Positions 10,137 to 21,320 of a stretch of DNA of 64,000 nt are shown here, piece by piece (position 1 is the first letter of the stretch; every line of letters begins with the position of its first letter). A program made the translations under genes and the position numbers. The DNA lies in NCBI GenBank assembly GCA_036873135.1, contig JAPTYO010000014.1, forward strand, positions 21,474,952 to 21,538,951, read 5' to 3'. This DNA comes from Clarkia xantiana subsp. parviflora. Taxonomy: Eukaryota; Streptophyta; Magnoliopsida; Myrtales; Onagraceae. The notes under the pieces are model-generated. The model was not told where the DNA came from and did not search any database. It saw only the letters and a program-made list of their open reading frames with translations.

Positions 10137-11018
10137 TGTACATACATGTCGACGAGGGTGCACGTCGACGAGAAGAAAATATTTTCTAAGTATTTCCATG
10201 TACGTACATACATGTCGACGAGGGTGCACGTCGACGAGAAGAAAATATTTTCTAAGTGTTTCCATGTACGTACATACATGTCGACGAGGGGGCATGTCAA
10301 CGAAGAAAAAATATTTTCTAAGTATTTCCATGTACGTACATACATGTCGACGAGGGTGCACGTCGACGAGAAGAAAATATTTTCTAAGTGTTTCCATGTA
10401 CGTACATACATGTCGACGAGGGGGCATGTCAACGAAGAAAAAATATTTTCTAAGTATTTCCATGTACGTACATACATGTCGACGAGGGTGCACGTCGACG
10501 AGAAGAAAATATTTTCTAAGTGTTTCCATGTACGTACATACATGTCGACGAGGGGGCATGTCAACGAAGAAAAAATATTTTCTAAGTATTTCCATGTACG
10601 TACATACATGTCGACGAGGGTGCACGTCGACGAGAAGAAAATATTTTCTAAGTATTTCCATGTACGTACATACATGTCGACGAGGGGGCATGTCAACGAA
10701 GAAAAAATATTTTCTAAGTATTTCCATGTACGTACATACATGTCGACGAGGGTGCACGTCGACGAGAAGAAAATATTTTCTAAGTATTTCCATGTACGTA
10801 CATACATGTCGACAAGGTTGCATGTCGACGAGAAGAAAATATTTTCTAAGTATTTCCATGTATGTACATACATGTCGACAAGGTTACATGTCGACGAAGA
10901 AAAAGTATTTTCTAAGTATTCCCATGTACGTACGTACACGTCAACGAGGGGGCATGCCAACAAGGAGAGAATATTTTCTAAGTATTTTCACATACGCACA
11001 TGCACGTCAACAAAGATG
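10137..11018. repeat. 66-bp tandem array, about 13 copies, in element A
   Basis: Units contain ATACATGTCGACGAGGGTGC, then ACGTCGACGAGAAGAAAAT and ATTTTCTAAGTATTTCC. Two subtypes alternate (CACGTCGACGAGAAG and CATGTCAACGAAGAA), implying a 132-bp higher-order unit in the middle. The last units are diverged. The period is a multiple of three with no stop codon, so long frames appear open on both strands (for example 9870-11111 plus, 10067-10963 minus); they are not evidence for protein. The array lies upstream of the 3' LTR, as in B. Confidence 0.95.
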
Positions 11019-11408
11019 TATTGCATACAACGAGTAGCTATGCCCCCTAAGCCTACCAACGATGCACATCGTCAAAGCTCATACGACGACATCTATGGTA
11101 ACAAACATTAGATATCGCTTAATATTTTCTAAGTGTTTTAGCATGCTTGCAGGAAATAACCAACAATCTATACCTGACGTCAACGCGTGTATCAACGTCA
11201 ACACGCGCATCAACATCATCGCGCGTGTCAAGTCAATCATCATGGGCGTATGTTGCAATCGCGTGATCCAAGATTCGTGACAGGAAATAAAGTCGTTCGG
11301 CCGAAAAGTCAAGCGACGGACGGAATCAAGATACCTACACCCGACCAACGATCAAAATCGAAAGGTTAGCGTCAGACTCAAATTGGACAAATATCCTAAC
11401 TTAAAATA

Positions 11409-11451
11409 GAGTCAAGAAAGGTTCTAAACCGTTTCTTGACTCGGGGGCAAG
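11409..11451 (+). promoter_or_regulatory. Hairpin plus polypurine tract of element A
   Basis: Arms GAGTCAAGAAA (11409-11419) and TTTCTTGACTC (11432-11442) pair perfectly. Inside them GGTT and AACC can also pair, leaving a tiny loop. The 3' arm runs straight into CGGGGGCAAG, the purine tract preceding the LTR at 11452. Element C has the same structure with compensating base changes (31993-32025). Confidence 0.75.
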
Positions 11452-12377
11452 TGATGGATAAATGTCCAATTCGGGTTCGTATTTACGCTTCGGGCCTCGC
11501 AAACACGTCAAATTACATCTCGTCTCGGAAAAGCGTCTCCCAAGGGTCAAAACGGTCCGGAAACGTATTTACGCGTTTCCGGACCGGACATCCGGATTGC
11601 ATTTGCAATCCGGACCTCCGGGTTGCTTGCAATCCGGACCTCCGGATTGCATGCAATCCGGAGGTCCGGATTGAGCAATCCGGACCTCCGGATTGTGCAA
11701 TCCGGACCTCCGGATTGCGCAATCCGGAGGTCCGGATCGCACGGCAATTCGGACCTCGCCGAATTGCCCAATTTCGACGAGGTCCGGGTTGCACCACGGG
11801 TATTGCGCGATTGTCATATCCGCGATTACCGTGTCCGCGATCGCCGTTACGTGTAGAGAAGTCAAGTTCATGCATTACCAATGTGGACGACGGTTCCCGT
11901 TTGTCTCCTTGAACCGTCGTCGAACCGCTCTAAAACCGGGTCCGGTCTCAAGGAAGCCTATAAATAGGAGGCCTTGGCCACCCATTTTCACTCACTCTCT
12001 CATTTGCCCAACTTTGGTATTTTGAGCTCTGACTTCTCTCTAGAACTTTCTCTCTCTAAAAAATTACTCTTTTGCCACTATAGTAACTTAGGCATCGGAG
12101 AGGGCTCCGCTAGCACCACCCCCCCTCTCCGTGCTAGCATTGGTCCTTTGAGCAGGATCCGACGCACGAGACACAGATTTGCCGGGTCACAACCTCGCCG
12201 GGTCACAGCCTTGCCGGGTCACAACCTTGCCGGGTCACAACCTCGCCGGGTCACAGCCTTGCCGGGTCACAACCTTGCCGGGTCACAACCTTGTCGGGTC
12301 ACAGCCTCCGACAGAAGGGTCCTCACCCGCACAACCACAGACGCGTCCTCGTGACCCAAGTCGTCCCGGACGCAACA
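11452..12377 (+). repeat. Right (3') LTR of element A
   Basis: The 926-bp LTR has the same ends as the left copy and the TATA box at 11959-11966. The palindrome array 11581-11756 is longer than in the left LTR, with repeated AATCCGGACCTCCGGATT units. The 16-bp array is at 12179-12306. GGTAA follows at 12378-12382. Confidence 0.95.
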
Positions 12378-12479
12378 GGTAAGATGTTTCCTTGTGATTT
12401 TCTTTTGACTTACTACTCTTCTAAGTTGTTGTTCTTAACTAGACTTTATTTGCTGGTCGCTCGCCACTCGTAACTGAGC

Positions 12480-13725
12480 GTGTTGTTCCTGCTCCAAACT
12501 CCACCATTCCTGCTAAAAGATTCGACACGGCGGCGCGTGCCTCGAATGACCTTAAGCGCGCTAAGGTCGGTGCGACAAGCCAAACTCCTTCTTGCGGGAA
12601 AGGAAAAGGAATGGAAGGTCGCACTGAGGCGCCTTTTGCCCCCCCGGTCGAGGGACCGACCTGTGGAGGAACGTACTCCTCGCCGAGGTCTGTGTCGCTT
12701 GCTTCTTTCTTTTGCTATCCTTGCATTATTTTGATTTTTATTTGCTTCACAGCGCTCTCAATGCTTGGACGTGCTGACCTGATTCGTCCTTTGGAGGGCG
12801 ACATCCCTGGGAGTGACTGAACACCTTTTTCTATCGGTGGTCCTCAATTTGCTAAGGATTCTAAACTTAACATTCCGGAGGTAGGAGTTCAAGTGCTGCA
12901 TAGGTGCGTTCCTCCTGGTAATCGACGCATTCGACCATCGACTGATGAAGAGGCACAAGCTTATGTTGAGGGTGCCTTGACTCGATTCGCTCCTGTGAGA
13001 ATCAATCTTTTTTTTTTTTTTTCGTTATTTGTATGAAAGCATGCATTGTTATGACACCTTTATGCCTTTTTGTTTTTGCATTGTTCTCAGGTCGTTGCCG
13101 ACATGGTGAACATGTCGTCCTTAGTGATGGAGCTTACGAGCGAGAAGCGGGCTGCAATTGAGAAGTGCAGCGCTGTTCGTCATGAGCTTGCTCAATCCAA
13201 GGAGAGGGTGCGCACTCTTTAATCGAAGGCAGCAGATTTTGAGGCTCGTTACAACTCCCGTCGGGCTCGACTTGACGAGTTTCAGGCAGAGATTGTTTCT
13301 CTTGAGAAGAAGATTACAGAGGACGTTAACGCGCATGAGGTAGCGTTACGTGCTGCGCATGAGGAGGGCTTTAAGGCTGGCAAGGAAGAGGGACTTGCTG
13401 AGTATCCAACTACTCCTGCCTTTGTTAGTGCGGTTGATACCGCCGCTAAGGCGAAGTCTGATAAACTGATGGGATATTTTGCGGAGGATTACATCCGTAG
13501 GGTGAGCATTCTTGCTCCCGACTTCCCTTTTGACAAGCCGGGTCTTTACGCGCATTATGTTGTCGGACATGTGCTTTGCGTCATTTGACACTTGAGGAGG
13601 CCAACTATGAGATGTTGTTTGGCGATGATGATGGTGTCGACCTTGTTATCACATCTGCTGAGATCATGGAGGTTGCCCCCGGGCAAGCTGGAGATAATGA
13701 CACCTCGCGAGTGGCGTCAGGTTGA
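12480..13725 (+). pseudogene. Antisense gene of element B, 3' exons (coiled-coil part), broken
   Basis: Continuation of the gene starting at 3865. An exon ending near 12690 encodes a polar stretch (KRAKVGATSQ, then CGKGKGMEG). The next exon, 12753-12994 (acceptor CTTCACAG, donor GTGAGAAT), ends ..LTRFAP. The last starts at 13091 (acceptor TTCTCAG) and encodes a heptad-rich region (ERVRTL, ARLDEFQAEIVSLEKKI) ending in DYIRRVSILAPDFPF. Element C has the same FAP/intron boundary and a matching DYFRRIYSLAPDFPF. B carries in-frame stops (a TGA where C has tryptophan near 12819; a TAA near 13222) and a frameshift near 13570, after which the frame runs to a stop at 13725. It is non-functional here. 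Confidence 0.65.
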
Positions 13726-15640
13726 TTGTCATGAGTGTGTCAAACTCTTGTACATAGATTTTGGTTCCCGTGTTTTGAGTTGGGGTTGCTCTGGGAGTTG
13801 ACCCTTGAAGCTTTGTTTATATTTTCCTTGCTTGGAATTTTGTCGTCTAGACCTGACATGATCTTAGTGAAAATGCATGATAACTTGTTAGTAGTATTTC
13901 ATACCTTGTGTTATCGTAGTCGTCCGTATATATTGGACTTGCATGATAGGATTGATTTCCTTGTTGTAGTGGATATAACATCCGTAGCTATGACCATAGG
14001 ACGTGCGTCGCTAAGTGTCATGAGTGCCCATCTTGTTTTAAACCAAGGAATGGTGTAATGAGTGTATTGAGTACTTGTCGTTTTTATAGATAGTAACACG
14101 CAAGATTACGTGATAGCATCGCACTCGGCGCTGGCACTTGGCACGAGGGCACTTGGCGCTGGCACTTGGCATATAGTAGAGTCATCTTGGCGAGGCAAGA
14201 CATTAGTTTATACCGTCTCTTAGTTCCACTCTAAGGCGACGTTGTGACAAGACGCTACTTGTTCTATACTATGCGTTTTTCCATCCGTCAGTTGGGCACA
14301 CCCTGCGTGACGTTGTTGCAAAGTTTTTCCATGGCTAGACCCGTACTTACTTTGGGATGCTACTACGCCTCCACTTGGTTAACCCAAGGGGCGGAAAAGA
14401 GGTCGTGTCAATACGCTTTGTAGTTTTTACTGTCTCTTGAACCACTTCAAGGCGACGTTGTGGCAAGACGCTACTTGCTTTATACCATGCGTTTTTCAAT
14501 CCGTCAGTTGGGCACGCCCCGCATGACGTTGTTGCAAGGCTTCCATGGCTATTCCCGTACTTACCCTGCGATGCTACTGCACCTCTCCGTGGTTAGTCCA
14601 CAAGGGCTGCACAAGACCGCTTTAGAACAACTTGTAGTTTTTTCCGTCTCTTGGTCCACTCCAAGGCGACGTTGTGGCAAGACACTACTTGCTGCATTTG
14701 GTGTGTTTTATTCCGTTATATGCTCACGGGCAAAATTGCGTTGTACAAGACTCGAATTGTAAGTTTGGTGAGTTTCTGAGACAGGGTGCGCACCTGCTAG
14801 CGTGTATCAACCCGCGATGGGGAAGCATACTTTGTAACCGCATGGGGTTGCCCTCTATATAGAGGATGTCGCGCCATGATGTATCAACCCGCGTTGGGGA
14901 AGCATACTTTGTAATTGTATGGGGTTGTCGTCTAACAAGAGGACGTCCACCATATTGTATCAACCCGCGTTGGGGAAGCATACTTTGTAGCAGTATGGGG
15001 TTGTCATCTAACAATAGGACGTCCGCCATGTCGGGGTGATCAGTCCCTTTGAAAGTTGCCGCTTCCTGTTTTGAACTCAGGGAATGGCTATGAACATGAG
15101 GATTTTCCTCTAACAAGAGGATTTCGCAGCATGCCATTTTTTAGTTGTGAACATGGGGGTTGCCCTCACAAGGAGGATGTCGCAGCATGTCACTTGTAGA
15201 TAAATCTTGGTTTGAACTCAAAATGTAGTGTGTTGTCGACGTTATTTAGAGTAGTTGGCATTATAGATAGAGAGCGTTTATGAGCCCATTGTTGATGTTG
15301 ATAATAGATATGTTGACGTTGTATAGTATAAGTCGATTGTTTGCATATAGCGCGATAGCTTGTATTGTTGGTGCAAGTAATATGCGCGTAGTTTGCTACT
15401 TGGCGTAATTCCAAAGTAGTATGTATAGCGTAGTAATGTACCTACGAAAGTAGATTGAATTCATTAGATAGTTGTTGCATCTACAAAGTTGCAAATAGAG
15501 TACTACCACATTCAATCTAGAAAGACTTAGAGAAAGTAAACAATATATAGATAAAGGGATAGATGATGAGTCTGCCGCCTTCATTGCTGGTTTGATGACG
15601 GAGCAAGGTGGTTGTGTACCACATAATTCTTCAGTGCGCC
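13726..15640. repeat. Repetitive spacer of element B (about 215-bp x3 and 76-bp x3 arrays)
   Basis: Two short tandem arrays. A unit of 212-217 bp starts at about 14210, 14427 and 14639 (CCGTCTCTT..CACT..AAGGCGACGTTGT). A unit of about 76 bp starts at 14804, 14881 and 14957 (GTATCAACCCGCGTTGGGG). A 14-15 bp direct repeat (GCGCTGGCACTTGGC) occurs near 14130-14170. Element A has single-copy counterparts at 9351-9475. No gene is supported. Confidence 0.75.
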
Positions 15641-15669
15641 TAGCGCGATGAACTCTTCAATCTCTAATC

Positions 15670-18600
15670 TTAGAGACAAGCAATCATTGGTGCCGGCCCC
15701 CATGTCTTGTAGTGTTTGCACCACTCATCAATGTCTTTGCCTAGAAAAGCTGTCTCTGGTTCGAGTGGTAAGGGAAGCTTGTTCTCTAAGAGGTTAACGT
15801 ATATTTCCTCCACCTCCGTGTTTAGAGGAGTGAAGATGTAATTATTGTTGATGCTTGTGCCTCCATTTGGTTGCTTGTCCACTTGAACTTCCCTTTCCTG
15901 GCTGAGAGGTGTACCCCATCCCAGCTCTCGTTCACATGAGATAGCAGTGTCCAACTTATCTTTTAAGTCTGCCACTGTGTGAGTGGTTTTCCATCCACAT
16001 ATTCTTCCGAAAAGGAAGAATGATGGAGCATTCATGTGCAAGAAGAATGTGTTTATCACATCTCCCTTCGTTGCTCTAACAAGAGTGGCATTGTAGGAAA
16101 ACCCTCTGAAATAACTCATTATTGGCTCATCCTGTCCTTGCTTGACATCCCAAACAATTTGCCATGCTGGGAAGCAGACTCTTTCTGGCAGACTTACGAG
16201 GCTTAAAACTTGTTATTTGCTTTCTCCATCACCAGACTCAGGATTCAATCTTCTCTTCTTGTAAGTGTCAACCATTGATATGGTTACGTGTTGTCTTCTT
16301 CTTAGTGCATTGACATAACACTTTCGTGTCGTTGTCTGATCTCCAAGTACTTCGCCAATTCCATTTCTCGTTGGGAACTTAATCTTTTGGGGAACAGTGG
16401 ATGGAACGATCTTGTAAGTGTTTATTGTTGTCCTTCCCAAGATTCCATTGTATGCTCCTAGAGCTTCCACCATCACAAAGGTGACGTCAACGCTTAGCGT
16501 TCTCCATCCTTCACCAAAGATGACTGGCAATGTAATTGTTCCCAATGGACAGGTTGCAGCACCAGCGAAGCTAACCAAAGTGAAGGTCCCAGGAGTAAGG
16601 TTTGCTATTGTATTTCCCAATTGTTCGAGCACTCCCAGATGCAATATGTCGGCAGAACTGCCTCCGTCTACTAAAATGCGCTTCACGTCATATCCATCGA
16701 TGTCCATTGTAATAACGAAGGCGTCGTCATGAGTGTAGACAATGTGATTGATTTCCTCCCTTGAAAATTGGATGACAACGTCGTCTTCTTCAGGTTGGCG
16801 TCGCTTCCCATATTTAGGAAGTGTCTTTACTTGTGAAGCGTAGACGTCTCTTGAATTAGACACGTGACCTCCAGCAGCTAGGCCCCCATGAATGACGTTG
16901 ATTACTCCTCTTTTGACAGGATGTGGGTTATCATTTGCTTTCTCTTTGCCTTTGCCTTTTCCTAACGACTATGCATTGGCCTTCCTTGGACGTTTGTCAC
17001 CTTGGTCGACGTAGTGCTTCAATTCTCCTTTGAGCACGAAATTGTTTATGCGGAATCTCAAACTTACACAGCTGTCTGTTTCATGGCCATATACCTCATG
17101 GTTTTCACACCACTTGTCTTCTTCTTTTCCCAACGGGCCTTTACAGAAGTTGAAAGGCTCTTTCCACATTTTGGTTTCTTTCATCTCTTTCAAGATAACA
17201 GACAGTTGCGCGTTCAAAGGAATGAAATCAGCGAGATTAATCTCTTTGGCTTTTGGAAGTCCGACTGAAATGGCATTTTCTACTGTGGTTGCCACTGCCT
17301 ATTTTGCTGGTTGCTTTGCGGTGGTCTCGCTGGTTTGTTGTTGGTGTTATCATTTGCACGAGTAGCGTTCATCTTAGCTTTGTTTTGTTGCCTGAACCTT
17401 TCCAGGTCCACAAACTCTTTTACTCTTGATGCCAGCTCTTCAAGTGTCTCAGCAGGGCGTTTGGACATCTTCTCGGCGAGTGCATATCCTTTACGAACCA
17501 AGTTGTTTATAAAGGCTCGAACTATCTCCCCCTCGGTCAAATTTCCTTGAATGTCAGCAATTTTGTTGGTTGAAACGGATGTAGTAATCCGCCAACGATT
17601 CTTCGTTCAGCTGTTGAACATCATTCAACGCGTTCGAACCTTTTAGGAGCGTGCGCTCTCCCATATATCGCCGTATGAACTTTGCCTTCAAATATGGCCA
17701 AGAGGTTACACTCCCGCATGGAAGCGAGAAGAACCAGTGCGCTGCCGTTCCTGCCAGAGTTTGGGGAAACGTCATGGCCACATGATGAGGATTATCGGTT
17801 CTCCCGAGTAGAGAGGCTTCGTGCTGCTGCACATGCTCGATTGGGCCTCCATTTCCTCGATATTTGTCTATCCGGATTCCGTAGAGCACATCAGGCACAC
17901 GGCTTTGCACAAGTTCATCCGTGAAGGGGTGAGATGCGTTTTCAGCCAACGCGTGCATGCCTTTCATTTTAGATTCTTTCATCTTCTGTTCAATTATGGC
18001 CTCCAGCCTCTTCGACGCGAGCCCTGCGATTGGAACGTCACTATTGACCATTGGCCTTCTCCAACCGGTATTGCGATACAACCCTGCATGCTCTTGGCTT
18101 GTTTCCTGGTAGGAACTCTCCTTGTAATACTGCTGTGAGCGTGGAAGCGAAGGCTGCCTCCACGTTTCTTCCTGACCCTGCGCCCTATCATAGGGAGTGT
18201 ACGAACGCGTCGCTCCTTGTCTTGATTCATTCCTTGCTTGCTGATATTGGAATGTATCTTCCGGATATTGTTCTCCTCCCTGGAAGGGGATCTCTTGGCG
18301 GCCAGCGTTGCCTGACATTGCCCTTGCTGGCATGGCCTGACCATTGAATGGTGGCGGTGGTGGAGGAGGTGGCATATATCTTTGGCTTCTTAAAGTCTCC
18401 CTGAAAGCTAACAACTCTTCCAGCGCAGCCATCATGGCAGGAGTCACTACTGGAGCTGGGTATGCACCTCTTTGCGTGCTTCCTGCAGGCATTCCATACG
18501 CTCCATGCAGGCATTCCATACGCTCCATGCTTGTACCCTAGCGGAGGTGTGTTGTGCACTCCTGGTTCATGATGTGCTGCCGGCACGCTTCTTGCAGGCA

Positions 18601-18766
18601 CGGATGAAGCTGTCGATGTTGCCTCAGGGATATGAGATGGTCCCGGCTGACTCCTTGCTGGTACTTGTCTGCTTGATTGCTCGACACTTGTCTTCCTCGG
18701 GCGGCCTGGGCCTTTCTTCTTTTCTTGCAGGTTTACACTGTCGGGAGGAGGATGATTGCTCGTCAT
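15670..18766 (-). pseudogene. gag-protease-gag' reading frame of element B, broken
   Basis: Starts at ATG 18766 (MTSNHPPPD..KKKGPGRPRK, AT-hook-like) and reads in pieces: 18766-18227, 18528-17554, 17540-17280, 17295-16969, 16863-16213 and 16119-15670, separated by frameshifts and stops. Order of parts: proline-rich N-terminus; capsid-like Retrotrans_gag region (HVAMTFPQTLAG, AHWFFSLP, FIRRYMGER); zinc knuckle C-x2-H-x4-H-x4-C near 17070-17113; aspartic protease with RILVDGGSSADIL near 16651-16700; then a second gag-like part (SYFRGFSYNATLV, FFLHMNAPSF) with a degenerate knuckle (WCKHYKTWGP) near 15676-15725. In an intact copy it would make capsid/nucleocapsid and the processing protease. No polymerase follows. 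The same order is seen in element C. Confidence 0.8.
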
Positions 18767-18795
18767 AGCTTGTGGTGCAATATAGCTTCTTGATC

Positions 18796-18816
18796 GAATC
18801 CTGCGGACGGCGCCAA
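18796..18816 (-). promoter_or_regulatory. Primer binding site of element B
   Basis: On the minus strand TGGCGCCGT follows the LTR end ..CGAAACA after two bases and continues CCGCAGGATTCG. It complements the tRNA-Asp 3' end as in A and C. Confidence 0.75.
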
Positions 18817-18818
18817 AT

Positions 18819-19439
18819 GTTTCGTCCGAACCCGCTTGATCTGACGGACTCGACGAATCTTCGCTTTGTTCGCTGTGTTTGGTCCTTCAACTCCACGCTC
18901 CTAACTTCAAGCTTGTCGTCCGGACCTGCACACAGGGGCAGTAACTAGCACGGAGGGGGGGGGGTGCCGGTTGAGCCCTCTCCGATGCTAAAATGAGAAT
19001 TCTAGAGAGAGAAAGCTAGAGAGAAGTCAGAGCTCTTAAGCCAATCTGCAGTGAATGTAAAGTAAAATGGATGTCCTAGGCTCCCTATTTATAGGCAACC
19101 TTAGAAACGATCCCGGTTTTTGTGCGGTTCGACGCCGATTTAAAGGAAAGTGTGAACCGTCTAGTTTTATCGATGTTGGCTTTTAGAAAACTCTAACTTG
19201 ATGTGACGACACAAATGGGATACACGCGCTGCAGACGACGACTCGGGTCACGTCGGGTTCGGACGATCCTGGCACGATTCGTGTCGTCTAGGGCAATCCG
19301 GAGGTCTGGTCCGGACGCGTGTGTCGCGCGTCCGGACCGTTATGTACCTCAGAAGTGTATTATGTCGGTTTACGTGATTTTGACGTGTTTGCGAAGTCCG
19401 GAATGTAAATACGAACCCGATTTGGGTATATATCCATCA
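18819..19439 (-). repeat. 5' LTR of element B (right end)
   Basis: The 621-bp LTR reads on the minus strand from TGATGGATATATACCC (19439) to ..CGAAACA (18819). It carries a TATA box at 19086-19093 and a near-perfect inverted repeat, GGTCCGGACGCG/CGCGTCCGGACC, near 19307-19340. It matches the partial LTR copies at 1-1501. The flanking 5 bp on the right is TTATT; the other end is outside the window. Confidence 0.85.
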
Positions 19440-19685
19440 TTATTGACCTGCATTTTGTGAAGGATTTTACAAAGAGAAATAATTATGTTATAGTATCATT
19501 GAATCGTGTTTTGTACGGAAATTTGTGGTTTAAATTAATATTATATACAATATGAATGTTATTATTATTAATTAGTTTATGTAATGTACGTAAATTATAA
19601 ATATATGACATTATGTTATTCATAATGTTGTCACTTCTAGTTTTGCATAAAAAATGTTTGTAAATGAGAACACCATAGAAAAAAT
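19440..19685. other. AT-rich intergenic stretch
   Basis: Host DNA between element B and a hAT MITE. No gene or repeat recognised beyond the GAAAAAAT duplication at its right edge. Confidence 0.5.
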
Positions 19686-20152
19686 TAGGCTTGGGCATAA
19701 AAACCGGTCCGGCCGGACTGGTTCGGAACTGGTCTGGAACCGGTCCGGAGTGGACCGGTCCAAATTGGACCGGTTTGAAACCCCTAAATTGGAACCAGTC
19801 CAAGGGGTATACCAAACCAGTCCAATTAACCAGACCGGTTTTGAACCGCTTTTAAGTGTAAAAAAAAAACGTTTTGACTGCATTTGACTGAGACTAGTTT
19901 TTTTTAAAAAAAACACCGGTTTTTGACCGGTTTTGGACCGGTTTTTAATGATAAAACCGGTCCGACATATAAAACCGGTCCAGGACTTGTTTTTTTAAAA
20001 AACAGGCCAAAACCGGTTCTGGACCGGTTCTAACCAGTCCAATTTTTTTTAGACCAACCTAAGCCAATATAAAACCCTAGTCATTACTGGACCGGACCGT
20101 TTAAAACAGTTCCGGTCCGGTTCGGGCTGAACCGGTTCAGTGCCCACCCCTA
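19686..20152. mobile_element. Non-autonomous hAT element (MITE), 467 bp
   Basis: Flanked by an 8-bp duplication GAAAAAAT (19678-19685 and 20153-20160), the hAT target size. Ends are imperfect inverted repeats: TAGGCTTGGGCA on the left and, reverse complemented, TAGGGGTGGGCA on the right, a common hAT terminal motif. The interior is full of ACCGGT/CCGGTCC motifs in both orientations, typical of hAT subterminal repeats. No coding capacity. Confidence 0.9.
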
Positions 20153-20370
20153 GAAAAAATAATGGTTATTTAATTACAATATTTAAAAGTATATAATATT
20201 ATACTAAAGTTTAAAAAAATAACCAAAAATAATTAAAAGAAAGGTATATATATTTATTTGTTTGTGTACATTAAAATTATAAAATGTTATTTAATGATTT
20301 AATTTTTTTAGAGCGTTTTAAATCTCAAAACCGATGGTTACTTCATTTGTCATAATTATACACATTTAAA

Positions 20371-20720
20371 TTTTAAATTTTTTTTTGGCCAAATATTGCA
20401 TTTATTCATGATCAAGGTTCAAAAGTAATCAAGGGGGTTTGTAACCCTGATCCATTACAAGCAAAGATAAAAGATAGGGGGTGCGCAGATCCAGTTTAAA
20501 CAACACAACATCTTTCTGGATTGTATAACTACCCAGTTGGCACATTCATTTGCTTCTCGCGGGACTAGGGACCATGTAACGTCATTTAGAAGGTTAGCAT
20601 GGTTAAGAACGTTGGAGACTTGTGTCGCTATTCTCCAGTTAGCTGCTCCCACTCTTCCGGTAATGCTATGGATCACCTCTTTTGCATCTGACTCAATGGT
20701 AACCTGCCGTCACCCATTTT
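20371..20720 (-). pseudogene. 3' tail of a LINE-type element: RNase H domain fragment
   Basis: The minus-strand frame from about 20704 to 20455 reads TIESDAKEVIHSI..., then WSLVPREANECANWV before a stop. This matches the C-terminal half of the plant RNase H-like domain (RVT_3 type: D in SDA, and the VPREAN-AD/N-WVA motif) at the end of many plant non-LTR elements. About 70 bp downstream an A-run (T-run on the plus strand, 20378-20386) may be the poly(A) end. The 5' side is cut by the Copia LTR at 20723. It could instead be a free-standing RNase H-like gene piece. Confidence 0.6.
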
Positions 20721-20722
20721 AT

Positions 20723-21320
20723 TGTTGGATTACGGGGCTAAATACTACGGAAAATTAAATACGGTACATGCTAGTAATAACGATTACACAGCGGAAGATG
20801 TGCACATACCTTAATCGCTTTCCGCAGTCCCAAGATCTTGCTAAGGGAGTTCTCGATCCACCGGAGGGAACCCGTAGAGGTTCTTGTTAAGGAAGCCCTA
20901 CGCGGTATAGTCTCCACAGCAAAGCCTCTGATCGATTCTTGGCAGAGACAGATCTTCAGAGTGTTTGCTCTAAGAAAATTGGCACACTCTTGGTGAATAA
21001 GTGGTTCAGCTGAAACTAGAGAGTTTAAGGAGGAGGTTTTTCTCTTAAATTACCACAAATGAAGAATTATGATGCAACATAATAAAACCCCTTACACTCT
21101 CTACTTATAGGAGGAGCAAAGTGGACAAAAGTCCACTTTGCCCACTCACTATATTTCGGCCGGCTTAGTATATAAGTGAGGCCCAATTTTGGGCATGTCA
21201 TGTGAATTGGGATTTAGGTCTAGCCCAATTTCCCTAATGTGACATTTACCCAATTTACTCAGGTAAGGTATACATATTAAAGGGCTTCCATTTACGGCGC
21301 CCTATCACCATATGCTAACA
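20723..21320 (-). repeat. 3' LTR of the Copia remnant
   Basis: On the minus strand it runs from TGTTAGCATATGG (21320) to ..CGTAATCCAACA (20723), 598 bp, directly after the purine tract GAGTGGGAGA, with canonical TG/CA ends. The adjoining bases TTTAT (20718-20722) would be its target duplication, but the partner is lost. Confidence 0.85.

Larger units (their letters stand above)
4927..12377 (+). mobile_element. Element A: complete non-autonomous Gypsy-type LTR retrotransposon nested in element B
   Basis: Two near-identical direct LTRs (4927-5793 and 11452-12377), both TG...CA, are flanked by the 5-bp target duplication GGTAA (4922-4926 and 12378-12382). A primer site starting TGGCGCCGT follows the left LTR, and a purine tract CGGGGGCAAG precedes the right LTR. 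The only good coding frame is a Gag-like protein (5844-7541). No protease, reverse transcriptase, RNase H or integrase is visible, so it must be mobilised in trans. Outside a variable palindrome array the LTRs differ at only about two positions that I can see, indicating a young insertion. It is inside element B and in the opposite orientation. Confidence 0.95.
12383..19439 (-). mobile_element. Element B, right part: internal region and 5' LTR of the minus-strand Gypsy element
   Basis: Continues B after the nested element A. Left to right: remaining exons of the antisense gene (12480-13725, plus), repetitive spacer (13730-15640), gag-protease pseudogene (minus, 18766-15670), primer site (18796-18816) and the 5' LTR (18819-19439). 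No reverse transcriptase or integrase is present. Many frame breaks show it is older than A. Confidence 0.9.

Noticed and set aside
9870..11111. Long open frames on both strands (up to about 413 codons)
   Set aside because: They run through a 66-bp array without stops in several frames; length is a product of the repeat period, not coding selection.
16418..18768. Plus-strand open frames opposite gag of element B
   Set aside because: Shadows of the minus-strand gag-protease frame; they carry no motifs of their own.
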